64,000 nt of DNA from Sideroxydans lithotrophicus. Its GTDB lineage: Bacteria; Pseudomonadota; Gammaproteobacteria; Burkholderiales; Gallionellaceae. Below are positions 7,934 through 17,457 of the stretch, piece after piece (within the stretch, counting starts at the first letter, position 1; every line of letters begins with the position of its first letter). The notes under the pieces were generated by a model, which was not told the DNA's origin, made no database searches, and worked only from the letters and a program-made list of their open reading frames with translations. The DNA lies in contig DYJI01000004.1 in NCBI GenBank assembly GCA_020723185.1, positions 1 through 64,000 of the forward strand. The letters run 5' to 3'. Made by a program: the position numbers and the translations under genes.

Positions 7934-9136
7934 TCACCAGCCCGATTCGCGCTCCGGGGTTGCCGATATCTTGTGGATGGAGAGATCGGCGCCGTTGAAC
8001 TCTTCTTCCTGGTCCAGGCGCAAACCGACGATCTTCTTGATGACGCCGTAGACGATGAATCCGCCGATCAGCGCGATGCCTACGCCCATCAGCGTGCCGA
8101 CGAGTTGCGACATGAAGCTGACGCCGCCGCGACCGCCCAGTGCCTGCAGGCCGAAGATGCCGGCGGCGATGCCGCCCCAGGCGCCGCACAGGCCGTGCAA
8201 CGGCCACACACCGAGCACATCATCGATCTTCCAGCGGTTCTGGGTGAGGGTGAACATGACGACGAACAGCGCACCGGCGACGCCGCCGACAACGAGTGCG
8301 CCGATGGGGTGCATGAGGTCGGAGCCGGCACACACAGCGACCAAGCCCGCCAGCGGTCCGTTATGCACGAAGCCGGGGTCGTTCTTGCCCATCCACAGCG
8401 CAGTGAGCGTGCCGCCGACCATGGCCATGAGAGAGTTGACGGCAACGAGGCCGCTGATGCCGGTGATGGTCTGCGCGCTCATGACGTTGAAACCGAACCA
8501 GCCGACGGTGAGGATCCACGCACCGAGCGCAAGGAAGGGGATGCTGGAAGGCGGGTGCGCGGAGATGCGACCTTCCTTGGTGTAACGGCCATGGCGCGCA
8601 CCGAGCAGCAACACAGCGGCGAGGCCGATCCAGCCGCCCACGGCATGCACGACCACGGAACCGGCGAAGTCATGGAAGCCGGCACCGAAGCTGGCGGCCA
8701 GCCAGTCCTGCACGCCGTAAGCACCGTTCCAGGCGATGCCCTCGAAGAAGGGATAGACGAAACCGACCAGCAGGAACGTGGCGGCCAGTTGCGGATTGAA
8801 TTTTGCGCGCTCGGCGATGCCGCCGGAGACGATGGCGGGGATGGCGGCGGCGAAGGTGAGCAGGAAGAAGAACTTGACCAGGTCGTAGCCGTTCTTCTGC
8901 GCCAGCGTCTCGGCACCGTCGAAGAAGTGCATGCCGTAGGCGATGCCGTAACCGATGAAGAAGTAGGCGATGGTGGAGACCGAGAAATCGCTGAGGATCT
9001 TCACCAGCGCGTTGACCTGGTTCTTCTTGCGCACGGTGCCGAGTTCCAGAAAGGCGAAACCTGCATGCATCGCGAGCACCATGATGGCACCGAGCAGGAT
9101 GAATAGTGCATCACTACTGACCTTGAGTTCTTCCAT
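7934..9136 (-). CDS. amt: Ammonium transporter
   Basis: Amt proteins conduct ammonium across the inner membrane as trimers. The 400-residue product has about 11 hydrophobic segments and the pore residues expected: FEGIAWNGAYG, twin pore histidine regions GFHDFAGSVVVHAVGG and WPLHGLCGAWGG, and the conserved C-terminal tail GLRLDQEEEFNGADLS that contacts the PII protein. The ATG at 9136 is preferred over an upstream Met because GGAG stands six bases before it and the extra residues are not Amt-like. No glnK gene is adjacent. A sigma-54 promoter with NtrC-like sites upstream indicates nitrogen-limitation control. The 5'-untranslated region would be ~26 bases. Confidence 0.94.
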   Translation of the reverse strand: MEELKVSSDALFILLGAIMVLAMHAGFAFLELGTVRKKNQVNALVKILSDFSVSTIAYFFIGYGIAYGMHFFDGAETLAQKNGYDLVKFFFLLTFAAAIPAIVSGGIAERAKFNPQLAATFLLVGFVYPFFEGIAWNGAYGVQDWLAASFGAGFHDFAGSVVVHAVGGWIGLAAVLLLGARHGRYTKEGRISAHPPSSIPFLALGAWILTVGWFGFNVMSAQTITGISGLVAVNSLMAMVGGTLTALWMGKNDPGFVHNGPLAGLVAVCAGSDLMHPIGALVVGGVAGALFVVMFTLTQNRWKIDDVLGVWPLHGLCGAWGGIAAGIFGLQALGGRGGVSFMSQLVGTLMGVGIALIGGFIVYGVIKKIVGLRLDQEEEFNGADLSIHKISATPERESGW

Positions 9137-9172
9137 GTCATTCTCCGAGATTGTGCAAAACGCAATCCTGCA

Positions 9173-9188
9173 TGCAAGCACTGTGCCA
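9173..9188 (-). promoter_or_regulatory. Sigma-54 promoter of amt
   Basis: Read on the minus strand, TGGCACA-GTGC-TTGCA matches the -24/-12 consensus TGGCACG-N4-TTGCW at all but one position. It places the transcription start near 9162, about 26 bases before the amt ATG. Confidence 0.75.
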
Positions 9189-9250
9189 GCACTATCACGT
9201 ACTGATTTATAAGCGATTTATCGGATGGCAAGTCCCCTGAATGGCGCGCA

Positions 9251-9300
9251 GCACACCATTACAGTGCATGGCGCACCAAAGCAATGCCTTATTCTGGTGC
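9251..9300 (-). promoter_or_regulatory. NtrC-like enhancer sites upstream of amt
   Basis: On the minus strand TGCACTGTAATGGTGTGC (9251-9268) resembles the NtrC dyad GCACCAnnnnnTGGTGC. A second pair of half-sites, GCACCA and TGGTGC, lies at 9273-9300 with a wider spacing. They stand 63-130 bp upstream of the -24/-12 promoter, a normal enhancer distance, and overlap the end of the Nudix gene. Assignment is by motif resemblance only. Confidence 0.5.
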
Positions 9301-9843
9301 AAGCCAGCCTTCCTTCTGCACCTTTTCCAGCCAGAACAGACCGACGATGGTCTTGCTGTCGGTGATCCTGCCCTGGCGTATCCATTCCATCGCTTCATCA
9401 AGCGACAATTCGAACACTTCGAGGAATTCTCCCTCGTCCAGCTTGCTGCCTTGATGGGTCAATCCGCGCGCGATGAAGTATTCCATGCGTTCATCCGAGT
9501 AGCCTATGCAGGGCGCTGCCGTCGTGAGATGCGTCCACTCGCGGGCGACGTAGCCGGTCTCCTCCAGCAGCTCGCGCTGCGCGGTGACGAGGATGTCCTC
9601 GCCCGCATCGATCTTTCCTGCAGGCAGTTCGATGAAATCGCAGTGCCATGGGTAACGGTGCTGGCGCTCCATCAACAGCTTGCCGTTGTCAAGGATGGCC
9701 AGCATGGCGACCGCGCCGGGATGGGTGAGGTATTCGCGCGTGCTGGTGCTGCCGTCCGGCAATCGCACCGTGTCTTTCAATACTTCAAGGAAGCCTCCCG
9801 CATATACCACACGGCTGTCCAGTTGCTTTTCGGTCAGGTCCAT
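9289..9843 (-). CDS. Nudix hydrolase, ADP-ribose pyrophosphatase type
   Basis: The 184-residue protein has a complete Nudix box (GX5EX7REUXEEXGU) at residues 76-98: G76, E82, then RELLEETGY. The preceding FIELPAGKID and the downstream PCIGYSDERMEYF segment fit the ADP-ribose/ADP-sugar pyrophosphatase (NudF-like) branch, which recycles ADP-ribose to AMP and ribose-5-phosphate in the cytosol. The ATG at 9843 is chosen because AAGGTGG lies seven bases upstream; an earlier Met would add Arg/Pro-rich residues foreign to the family. It stands alone between the nuo operon terminator and amt. Exact substrate is inferred. Confidence 0.85.
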   Translation of the reverse strand: MDLTEKQLDSRVVYAGGFLEVLKDTVRLPDGSTSTREYLTHPGAVAMLAILDNGKLLMERQHRYPWHCDFIELPAGKIDAGEDILVTAQRELLEETGYVAREWTHLTTAAPCIGYSDERMEYFIARGLTHQGSKLDEGEFLEVFELSLDEAMEWIRQGRITDSKTIVGLFWLEKVQKEGWLAPE

Positions 9844-9881
9844 TTTTCGTCCACCTTCGTTCACGTCCCGCACAAATGAAA

Positions 9882-9901
9882 ACTCCCGCCGCAGCGGGAG
9901 T
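9882..9901 (-). terminator. Intrinsic terminator of the nuo operon
   Basis: A perfect 8-bp stem (ACTCCCGC/GCGGGAGT) with a 4-base loop lies 22 bp after the nuoN stop. On the minus strand it is followed by TTTCATTTG. Position and shape fit the end of the nuoA-N transcript. Confidence 0.75.
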
Positions 9902-9922
9902 GTCCGTCGATCGATTCCCCGA

Positions 9923-11374
9923 TCAGGGCAGCAGCAAGGATTGCTGCACCGAGGCCGCACACACCGCCATCAGGGTATTGGGCATGATGCCGAGCAACAG
10001 CACGGCCAGGCCGTTGATGGAGACGAGCAGCGTGCTGTCCGGCTGCATGTACACCTTCTCGTGGCTCTCCGGTGCATCGAAGTACATCAGCTTGACGATG
10101 CGCAGATAGTAGAACGCACCGATCAGCGAGAACATGACCGCGGCGATGACCAGCGTCAGGTGACCGGCCTGCAAGGCGGCGTTCAGCACGGCGAACTTGG
10201 CGTAGAAGCCCACGGTCGGCGGCACACCGGCCATGGAGAACATCAGCAACAGCATCATGAAAGCGAGCCACGGGCTGCGCTGGTTCAGGCCCTTGAAGTC
10301 GTTCAGGTTGTCGGCCTCGAAACCCTCGCGCGACAGCAGCATGATCATGCCGAAGCCGCCCAGCGTCATCAGCACATAGACCACGGCATAGAACATGGCG
10401 GAGCTGTAACCGTCCAGCGTGCCGCTCAGTACACCGAGCAGCAGGAAGCCCATGTGCGCGATGGTCGAGTAGGCGAACATGCGCTTGAGGTTGGTCTGCG
10501 CGATGGCGGTGATGTTGCCCACGCCCATCGACAGCACGGCCAGCACGGCCAGCATGCCCGCCCAGTGGATCATCAGCGGTTGCAGCGATTCGACCAGGAT
10601 GCGCATCACGAAGGCGAAGGCAGCCAGCTTCGGCGCGGAGCCGATGAACAGCGTCATCGCGGTCGGTGCGCCGTGGTACACGTCCGGCACCCACATGTGG
10701 AAGGGTACGGCACCCAGCTTGAAAGCCAGACCGGCAACGAGGAAAGCCAGACCGAACACCAGCAGCATGTCGTTGGCCTGTCCTGCCTTGATAACATTGG
10801 AGATGGTCTGCACGTCGAGCGAACCGGTGCCACCATAGATCATGGACATGCCATAGAGCAGGAAGCCGGAAGCCATCGCGCCGAGGATGAAGTATTTCAT
10901 GGCGGATTCGGTCGCCACGGCGGAGTCGCGCTGCAAGGCGACCAGCGCGTACATGCTCAGCGCCAGCACTTCCAGGCCGATATAGAGCGTGACGAAATTG
11001 CTGGCCGAGATCATCACCATCATGCCCAGCGTGGAGGTCAGGGTCAGCGACAGGAACTCGCCGGTGAACAGGCCGCGCACGATCAGATAGCTGCGCGAAT
11101 AGACCAGCATCATGGACACCGACAGATAGGTCAGCAGCTTGAGCACGTCGGACATCAAATCATCCACGAACATGCCGGTGAACAGGTGGGCGACGCCGGT
11201 GGTGTGGGTGGCAACGGTGATCAGCGAGCAGCCGAGCAGCGCGACCTGGGTCAGCAGATAGGTGACGGTGCGTGTCTGGCTGGGAAGCAGCAGGTCGGCG
11301 ATCATGATGACGGCGATCATGCACAGCAGGAAGATCTCGGCGTAGGCAGGGAACAGGGTGGAGATGTAGCTCAT
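9923..11374 (-). CDS. nuoN: NADH-quinone oxidoreductase subunit N
   Basis: NuoN is one of three antiporter-like proton-pumping membrane subunits of complex I. The 483-residue protein is almost entirely transmembrane (about 14 segments) with the conserved motifs IGLEVLALSMYALVA, GAVPFHMWVPDVYHGAPT and KRMFAYSTIAHMGFLLLG. The embedded Lys/Glu residues needed for proton transfer are present. It follows nuoM by 9 bp and ends the operon before a terminator. Length is standard. Confidence 0.96.
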   Translation of the reverse strand: MSYISTLFPAYAEIFLLCMIAVIMIADLLLPSQTRTVTYLLTQVALLGCSLITVATHTTGVAHLFTGMFVDDLMSDVLKLLTYLSVSMMLVYSRSYLIVRGLFTGEFLSLTLTSTLGMMVMISASNFVTLYIGLEVLALSMYALVALQRDSAVATESAMKYFILGAMASGFLLYGMSMIYGGTGSLDVQTISNVIKAGQANDMLLVFGLAFLVAGLAFKLGAVPFHMWVPDVYHGAPTAMTLFIGSAPKLAAFAFVMRILVESLQPLMIHWAGMLAVLAVLSMGVGNITAIAQTNLKRMFAYSTIAHMGFLLLGVLSGTLDGYSSAMFYAVVYVLMTLGGFGMIMLLSREGFEADNLNDFKGLNQRSPWLAFMMLLLMFSMAGVPPTVGFYAKFAVLNAALQAGHLTLVIAAVMFSLIGAFYYLRIVKLMYFDAPESHEKVYMQPDSTLLVSINGLAVLLLGIMPNTLMAVCAASVQQSLLLP

Positions 11375-11383
11375 AACTTCCTC

Positions 11384-12865
11384 TTATAGTTTGGAGCGTG
11401 CCACGTGCACCAGCAGGTCGTTCACCGAGGCGTGCATGATCTCGGACAGGGGCAGCGGATACAGACCCATCACCAGCACGGCGACCGCCAGCACCAGCAT
11501 GACCAGCTTCTCGCGCGCACCGATGTCGTGCAGATGGCGCACATGGTCGTTGGCGACCGCGCCGAACACCACGCGCTTGTACATCCACAGCGTGTAGGCC
11601 GCACCGAACACCAGCGTGGTGGCGGCGGCGAAGCCGTACCAGAAGTTCACCTTGACCGCGCCCAGGATGACCATGAATTCGCCCACGAAGCCGGAAGTGC
11701 CCGGCAGCCCGCTGTTGGCCATGGCGAACAGCATGAAGAATGCAGCGAACACCGGCATGGTGTTGGCCACGCCACCGTAATCCACGATCTGGCGCGAGTG
11801 CACGCGGTCATACATCACACCGATACACAGGAACAGCGCGCCGGACACGAAACCGTGCGAGATCATCTGCAGCAGCGCGCCTTCCATGCCGTAGGCATTG
11901 AAGATGAAGAAGCCGAGCGTGACGAAGCCCATGTGCGAGATGGAGGAATAGGCCACCAGCTTCTTCATGTCGGACTGGGTCAGCGCGACCAGACCGATGT
12001 ACACCACCGCGATCAGCGACAGCGCGATCATCAGCCACGCCAGTTCATGGCTGGCATCCGGCGCGATGGGCATGGAGAATCTCAGAAAGCCGTAGGCACC
12101 CACCTTCAGCATGATCGCGGCCAGCACCACGGAACCGCCGGTGGGCGCTTCCACGTGCGCATCCGGCAACCAGGTGTGCACCGGGAACATCGGCACCTTC
12201 ACGGCGAAGGCCATGAAGAAGGCGAGGAAGATCAGGATCTGCGCAGTCATGCCCAGCGGCAGCTGGTGGTAGTCGAGGATCTCGAAGCTGCCGGACTGGA
12301 AGTACAGGTACAGCAGCGCCACCAGCATCAACAGCGAACCGAGCAGGGTGTAGAGGAAGAACTTGACCGCCGCATACACGCGGTTGGGACCGCCCCACAC
12401 GCCGATGATGAGGAACATCGGGATCAGCATCGCCTCCCAGAACACATAGAACAGCACGGCATCCAGTGCGGCGAACACGCCGTTGATGAGACCCGACATG
12501 ATTAGGAAACAGGCCATGTACTGCGCCACGCGCTTCTCGATCACCTGCCAGCCGGCGATCACCACGATTACGGTGAAGAAGGCATTGAGCAGGATCAGCA
12601 GCATGGAGATGCCGTCCACGCCGAGATGGTAATGGATGTTGAACTGGGTGATCCAGTTCTTCATCTCGACGAACTGCATGGCGCTGGTCATGCGGTCGAA
12701 GCCGGTGTATAGCGGCAGGGTAACGAGGAATCCGAGCACGGCACCGACCAGCGCGATGATGCGCGCCAGCGGGGCGTTGCGGTCGTTGCCTGTGGCCAGC
12801 ACCAGCACGCCGAAGATGATGGGCAGCCAGATGACGACGCTTAACAGTGGGTATCCGAAAATCAT
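11384..12865 (-). CDS. nuoM: NADH-quinone oxidoreductase subunit M
   Basis: NuoM is an antiporter-like, proton-translocating subunit in the complex I membrane arm. The 493-residue protein contains FDYH-like core motifs: ILLNAFFTVIVV, FWEAMLIPMFLIIGVWGG, FPVHTWLPDAHVEAPT and KKLVAYSSISHMGFV. A glutamate in the FWEAM helix and lysines in the later helices match the proton path. It sits between nuoL (35 bp upstream) and nuoN (9 bp downstream). No irregularity is seen. Confidence 0.96.
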   Translation of the reverse strand: MIFGYPLLSVVIWLPIIFGVLVLATGNDRNAPLARIIALVGAVLGFLVTLPLYTGFDRMTSAMQFVEMKNWITQFNIHYHLGVDGISMLLILLNAFFTVIVVIAGWQVIEKRVAQYMACFLIMSGLINGVFAALDAVLFYVFWEAMLIPMFLIIGVWGGPNRVYAAVKFFLYTLLGSLLMLVALLYLYFQSGSFEILDYHQLPLGMTAQILIFLAFFMAFAVKVPMFPVHTWLPDAHVEAPTGGSVVLAAIMLKVGAYGFLRFSMPIAPDASHELAWLMIALSLIAVVYIGLVALTQSDMKKLVAYSSISHMGFVTLGFFIFNAYGMEGALLQMISHGFVSGALFLCIGVMYDRVHSRQIVDYGGVANTMPVFAAFFMLFAMANSGLPGTSGFVGEFMVILGAVKVNFWYGFAAATTLVFGAAYTLWMYKRVVFGAVANDHVRHLHDIGAREKLVMLVLAVAVLVMGLYPLPLSEIMHASVNDLLVHVARSKL

Positions 12866-12900
12866 GCTTGTTCCTTCTGTTCTTCTCTAGTGGTGCCTCA

Positions 12901-14907
12901 TTAGAACCAGGTGCGCACGGTCAGCAGCAGCGACACACCGAGGATCATCCAAAACGCGTAATGGTAGACGTAGCCGGTCTGGAAGCCGCGCAGCACGCCG
13001 GAGAACATCCCTATCATCTTCGCAGCACCGTTGACGAAGAAGCCGTCGATCAGCTTCACGTCGCCGAACTTCCACAGCGTGCGGCTGGCACCGCGCGCGC
13101 CGCCGGCGAAGAACCAGTCGTTGAAGCGGTCGAAGTAGTATTTCTGATCCAGCAAGGTGTAGAGGAAACCGAACTGCTTCTTGATCATCTCCGGGATGGC
13201 CGGGTTCTTCATGTAGAAGTACCAGGCCGCCACTACGCCGCCCAGCGCGAACCAGAACGGCAGGGTGAAGAAGGCATGCAGCACCATGGCGAACGCGCCG
13301 TGGAACTCTTGCTGCAGCTCGTGCATGACTGGATGATTCTCCGCGATGAACACCGCATCGCCGAAGAAACCACCGTAGAGCATCGGTTCGATGGCGACAT
13401 AGCCGATCAGCACCGACGGGATGGCCAGCAGAACCAGCGGCAGTGTCACCACCCACGATGTCTCGTGCGGTTTCTGTCCCGGTGCCAGACCGTGATGGTG
13501 CGCATCGTGGCCGTGGTCGTCATGGCCGTGATGCGCCTTGCCGAAACGCTCCTCGCCGTGGAACACGAGGAAGTACATGCGGAAGGAGTAGAAGGCGGTG
13601 ACGAACACGCCCAGTACCACTGCGGCATAGGCGAAACCGGAGCCCGGCAGATGCGACAGCGAGACCGCCTCGATGATGCTGTCCTTGGAATAGAAGCCGG
13701 AGAAGAACGGCGTGCCGATCAAAGCCAGCGAACCGATCAGCGAGGTGATCCAGGTGATCGGCATGTATTTCTTCAGGCCACCCATGTTGCGGATGTCCTG
13801 GTCGTGGTGCATGGCGATGATCACTGAACCTGCGGCAAGGAACAGCAGCGCCTTGAAGAAGGCGTGCGTCATCAGGTGGAACACCGCCACCGAGTAGGCG
13901 GATGCGCCCAGCGCGACCGTCATGTAACCCAGCTGCGACAGGGTGGAATAGGCCACCACGCGCTTGATGTCGTTCTGGATGATGCCGAGGAACCCCATGA
14001 ACAGTGCGGTGATGGCACCGATCACCATGACGAAGGACAAGGCCGTGTCGGACAGTTCGAACAGCGGCGACATGCGCGCCACCATGAAGATGCCGGCGGT
14101 CACCATGGTCGCGGCGTGGATCAGCGCGGAGATCGGGGTCGGACCTTCCATCGAATCAGGCAGCCACACGTGCAGCGGGAACTGCGCCGACTTGCCCATC
14201 GCGCCGATGAACAGCAGGATACAGATGGCGGTAAGCAGGTTCCAGCTCACGCCGGGGATGGGCGCGATGTCATTGGCATAGTTCTGCGCATTGGCGAACA
14301 CGGAGGCGTAATCCAGCGTGCCGAACACCATCAGCACCAGACCGATACCGAGCAGGAAGCCGAAGTCGCCGACGCGGTTGACCAGGAAGGCTTTCAGGTT
14401 GGCGTAGATCGCGGTCGGTTTGGTGTACCAGAAGCCGATCAGCAGGTAGGACACCAGACCCACGGCTTCCCAGCCGAAGAACAGTTGCATGAAGTTGTTG
14501 GCCATCACCAGCATCAGCATGGAGAAGGTGAACAGCGAGATGTAGCTGAAGAAGCGCTGGTAACCCGGGTCCTCTTCCATGTAACCGATGGTGTAGATAT
14601 GCACCATCAGCGACACGAAGGTAACCACCAGCATCATCATCACGGTCAGTCTGTCGATTAGGAAACCGACCTGGAAGCTGGTGTCGCCGGAGGTCAGCCA
14701 GGTGTAGACCGGACCGTTGAAGGTGTTGCCGGCCATCACGTCCTGGAAGATGGCGACCGAGGCGGCGAAGGAGACGCCGACCAGCGCGATGGTGATGCGG
14801 TGCGACCAGGTGCGTCCCAGCCACTTGCCGAACAGGCCCGCCGCGATGGCACCGACCAGCGGTGCCAGGGGAACGATCAGATACAGAGTATGCATGTCCA
14901 TGTGCAT
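12901..14907 (-). CDS. nuoL: NADH-quinone oxidoreductase subunit L
   Basis: NuoL is the distal antiporter-like subunit of complex I, with the long lateral helix that runs along the membrane arm. The 668-residue protein shows FFGWEAVGLVSYLLIGFW, SAQFPLHVWLPDSMEGPTPISALIHAATMV and KRVVAYSTLSQLGYM motifs in separate segments. A His-rich loop (HHGHDDHGHDAHHH, ~residues 475-488) is an addition typical of some proteobacteria. Four in-frame start candidates occur; the ATG at 14907 is chosen because it overlaps the nuoK stop as ATGA and has AAAGG in front. Length is normal. Confidence 0.95.
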   Translation of the reverse strand: MHMDMHTLYLIVPLAPLVGAIAAGLFGKWLGRTWSHRITIALVGVSFAASVAIFQDVMAGNTFNGPVYTWLTSGDTSFQVGFLIDRLTVMMMLVVTFVSLMVHIYTIGYMEEDPGYQRFFSYISLFTFSMLMLVMANNFMQLFFGWEAVGLVSYLLIGFWYTKPTAIYANLKAFLVNRVGDFGFLLGIGLVLMVFGTLDYASVFANAQNYANDIAPIPGVSWNLLTAICILLFIGAMGKSAQFPLHVWLPDSMEGPTPISALIHAATMVTAGIFMVARMSPLFELSDTALSFVMVIGAITALFMGFLGIIQNDIKRVVAYSTLSQLGYMTVALGASAYSVAVFHLMTHAFFKALLFLAAGSVIIAMHHDQDIRNMGGLKKYMPITWITSLIGSLALIGTPFFSGFYSKDSIIEAVSLSHLPGSGFAYAAVVLGVFVTAFYSFRMYFLVFHGEERFGKAHHGHDDHGHDAHHHGLAPGQKPHETSWVVTLPLVLLAIPSVLIGYVAIEPMLYGGFFGDAVFIAENHPVMHELQQEFHGAFAMVLHAFFTLPFWFALGGVVAAWYFYMKNPAIPEMIKKQFGFLYTLLDQKYYFDRFNDWFFAGGARGASRTLWKFGDVKLIDGFFVNGAAKMIGMFSGVLRGFQTGYVYHYAFWMILGVSLLLTVRTWF

Positions 14908-15221
14908 CAACCTTTCAGTGTGCCGAGATCATCCACATCGATGGTGCGCAGATTGCGGAACAGCACCACCAGGATGGCCAGACCGATGGCCGCTTCGGCG
15001 GCAGCCACGGTGAGGATGAAGAACACGAAGATCTGTCCGTGCACATCGTTCAGATAATGCGAGAACGCAATGAAGTTGGTGTTCACCGCCAGCAGCATCA
15101 GCTCGATGGCCATCAGCAGCACGATCAGATTCTTGCGGTTGAGGAAGATGCCCACGATGCTGATCGCGAACAGAACTGCCCCCAGCACCAGGAAATGCGA
15201 AAGATCCAGACTACTCGTCAT
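14907..15221 (-). CDS. nuoK: NADH-quinone oxidoreductase subunit K
   Basis: NuoK is a small three-helix membrane subunit next to the antiporter-like subunits of complex I. The 104-residue protein contains the conserved glutamates in [16 protein letters not shown] and [19 protein letters not shown] that take part in proton transfer. It overlaps nuoL by 4 bp and follows nuoJ by 14 bp. The size fits the family (about 100-104 residues). Confidence 0.96.
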   Translation of the reverse strand: MTSSLDLSHFLVLGAVLFAISIVGIFLNRKNLIVLLMAIELMLLAVNTNFIAFSHYLNDVHGQIFVFFILTVAAAEAAIGLAILVVLFRNLRTIDVDDLGTLKG

Positions 15222-15235
15222 GACTACTCCCTCTC

Positions 15236-15871
15236 TTAATCGGCAGCGTGGGCTTCATCCGCCCCGTTACCGTTGTTCTTCTTGGTGGCGGGCATGGAAA
15301 TGATGCGCACGCGGTCGTTACGTTTGACATTGACCTGCCAGCTCACATCCTGACGCTTGGAATCGCGCCGGCGGCGGAAGGTCAGCGCGATGGCTGCGAC
15401 CATGGCCACCAGCAGCAGCACGGCGGCCAGCTCGAACGGATAGACGTAATCGGTGTAGATCAGACGTCCGATCTCCTTGGTGTTACTGTAATCAGCGGCG
15501 TGCTTCGCAGCGGTCAAACCCGTGGAGACTGACTTGTCGCCCAGCACAAAGGTCATCTGCACCACGATCAGGGTCGCCAGCAACGCGCCGGCCGGCAGCC
15601 ATTGCAGGAAGTCCTTGCGCAGCTTCTCGATGTTGATGTCCAGCATCATCACCACGAACAGGAACAGCACCATCACCGCGCCGACATAGACCAGCACCAA
15701 TGCGATGGCCAGGAACTCGGCTTCCAGCAGCAGCCAGATACCGGCACTGCTGACGAAGGCCAGCACCAGGAACATGACCGAGTGCAGCGGGTTGCGGGCT
15801 GTGATCACACGCAGCGCCGAGAACACGGTGGATGCGGCAAAGAAGTAGAACAATATGGTTTCGAAATTCAT
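15236..15871 (-). CDS. nuoJ: NADH-quinone oxidoreductase subunit J
   Basis: NuoJ is a five-helix membrane subunit of complex I. The 211-residue protein has the recognisable [21 protein letters not shown] and [22 protein letters not shown] segments in series, including the pi-bulge helix. It ends in a polar C-terminal tail ([19 protein letters not shown]) longer than the core requires. The tail is not a known functional element. It lies between nuoI (12 bp) and nuoK (14 bp). Confidence 0.95.
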   Translation of the reverse strand: MNFETILFYFFAASTVFSALRVITARNPLHSVMFLVLAFVSSAGIWLLLEAEFLAIALVLVYVGAVMVLFLFVVMMLDINIEKLRKDFLQWLPAGALLATLIVVQMTFVLGDKSVSTGLTAAKHAADYSNTKEIGRLIYTDYVYPFELAAVLLLVAMVAAIALTFRRRRDSKRQDVSWQVNVKRNDRVRIISMPATKKNNGNGADEAHAAD

Positions 15872-15883
15872 GTTTGCCTTCCC

Positions 15884-16372
15884 TTACCGATATTTCGCGT
15901 CGGCTGCACGATCGCGGGCGATCTGCGCCTCGTTCGCATCGCCCACGGCCAGCAGGCGGTCCTTGGTGTAGTACAGGTCGCCACGGTTCTCGCCGTGGTA
16001 TTCGAAGATGCGCGTCTCGACGATGGCGTCGACCGGGCAGGACTCTTCGCAGAAGCCGCAGAAGATGCACTTGGTCAAATCGATGTCGTATTGCGTGGTG
16101 CGGCGCGAACCATCCTCGCGTTCCGCCACTTCGATCTTGATCGCCAGTGCCGGGCAGACCGCTTCGCACAGTTTGCAGGCGATGCAGCGCTCTTCGCCGT
16201 TCGGATAACGGCGTTGTGCATGCAGGCCGCGGAAACGCGAACCCTGCGGTGTCTTCTCGTCCGGATACTCGACGGTGATGTGACGAGCGAAGAAGTACTT
16301 GCCGGTCACGGACAGACCCTGGAACAGTTCCAGCATCAGGAAACGCTTGAAGAAATTGATGAGGTTATTCAT
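15884..16372 (-). CDS. nuoI: NADH-quinone oxidoreductase subunit I
   Basis: NuoI carries two [4Fe-4S] clusters (N6a and N6b) that pass electrons towards NuoB in the peripheral arm. The 162-residue protein has both cysteine sets: [12 protein letters not shown] and [12 protein letters not shown]. An amphipathic N-terminal helix ([18 protein letters not shown]) anchors it to the membrane arm, and [18 protein letters not shown] precedes the first cluster. It follows nuoH by 17 bp. Length is standard. Confidence 0.97.
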   Translation of the reverse strand: MNNLINFFKRFLMLELFQGLSVTGKYFFARHITVEYPDEKTPQGSRFRGLHAQRRYPNGEERCIACKLCEAVCPALAIKIEVAEREDGSRRTTQYDIDLTKCIFCGFCEESCPVDAIVETRIFEYHGENRGDLYYTKDRLLAVGDANEAQIARDRAADAKYR

Positions 16373-16389
16373 GTGCTATCCCTTGTCTC

Positions 16390-17457
16390 TCACCATACCC
16401 ACAACGATGTCTGCATCCAGGCGGCCACGACCACCACCCAGATCAGCGTCAGCGGGATGAACACTTTCCAGCCCAGACGCATCAACTGGTCATAGCGATA
16501 ACGCGGGAAGGTCGCGCGCAACCACAGGAACAGGAACAGGAAGATGGACATCTTGGCCAGCATCCAGAACAGCCCCGGCACCTGATCAGTCAATTCGCCC
16601 AGCGCACCCCAGCCGTGGAAGGGGTTCAGATAACCGCCGAGGAAGAACACCACGGTCAGCGCCGCGATCAGGATCATGTTGGCGTATTCGGCCAGGAAGA
16701 ACAGTGCGAAGCCCATGCCCGAGTATTCGGTGTGGAAACCGGCCACGATGGCGGATTCGTCTTCGGCCAGGTCGAACGGCGCGCGGTTGGTCTCCGCCAC
16801 GCCGGCCAGGAAGTAGACGATGAACATCGGGAACAGCGGCACCCAGTACCAGCCGAACAAGCCGTAGTTGCTTTGCTGGCCTTGCACGATCTCTCCCATG
16901 TTCATGCTCTGCGCGGCGAGCAGCACGCACACCAGCGCGAAGCCCATCGCCAGTTCGTAGGACACGATCTGCGCGGCGGAACGCAGCGCGCCGAGGAAGG
17001 CGTACTTGGAGTTGGACGCCCATCCGGCGATTATGATGCCGTACACACCGAGCGAGGTCATCGCCAGCAGATAGAGCAGGCCTGCATTCACATTGGCCAA
17101 TGCCCCACCTTCGAAGAAGGGGATCACCGCCCAGGCCGCCAGTGCAGGTGCGAGCGCCATCACCGGCGCGGCCAGGAACAGGAACTTGTTCGCGCCGGAC
17201 GGGATGATGAATTCCTTGAGCAGCAACTTGATGCCGTCAGCGACGGGTTGCAGCAGACCCCAGTAGCCCACCCGGTTCGGACCAGGTCGCACCTGCATGA
17301 AGCCCAACACCTTGCGTTCGGCCAGTGTGTAATAGGCCACGCCCCCCATGATCGGCAAGATGATGGCCATGATCTTCACGACAGTCCACACCGGCAACCA
17401 GGCCGCGCCGAGCAGGCCTTCGCCCATCTGATGTACGGTTTGCAGCAATTCCATCAT
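16390..17457 (-). CDS. nuoH: NADH-quinone oxidoreductase subunit H
   Basis: NuoH forms much of the quinone-binding chamber of complex I in the membrane. The 355-residue protein has eight or more hydrophobic segments and the conserved cytoplasmic loops [19 protein letters not shown], the [19 protein letters not shown] region with its acidic residues, and [18 protein letters not shown]. The ATG at 17457 overlaps the nuoG stop by 4 bp (ATGA), so translation is coupled. Length is normal. Confidence 0.96.
   Translation of the reverse strand: MMELLQTVHQMGEGLLGAAWLPVWTVVKIMAIILPIMGGVAYYTLAERKVLGFMQVRPGPNRVGYWGLLQPVADGIKLLLKEFIIPSGANKFLFLAAPVMALAPALAAWAVIPFFEGGALANVNAGLLYLLAMTSLGVYGIIIAGWASNSKYAFLGALRSAAQIVSYELAMGFALVCVLLAAQSMNMGEIVQGQQSNYGLFGWYWVPLFPMFIVYFLAGVAETNRAPFDLAEDESAIVAGFHTEYSGMGFALFFLAEYANMILIAALTVVFFLGGYLNPFHGWGALGELTDQVPGLFWMLAKMSIFLFLFLWLRATFPRYRYDQLMRLGWKVFIPLTLIWVVVVAAWMQTSLWVW

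Noticed and set aside
9680-11389. A 569-codon His/Gln-rich plus-strand frame opposite the Nudix gene and nuoN
   Set aside because: Composition is the complement of membrane-protein codons; no homology expected, no ribosome-binding site.
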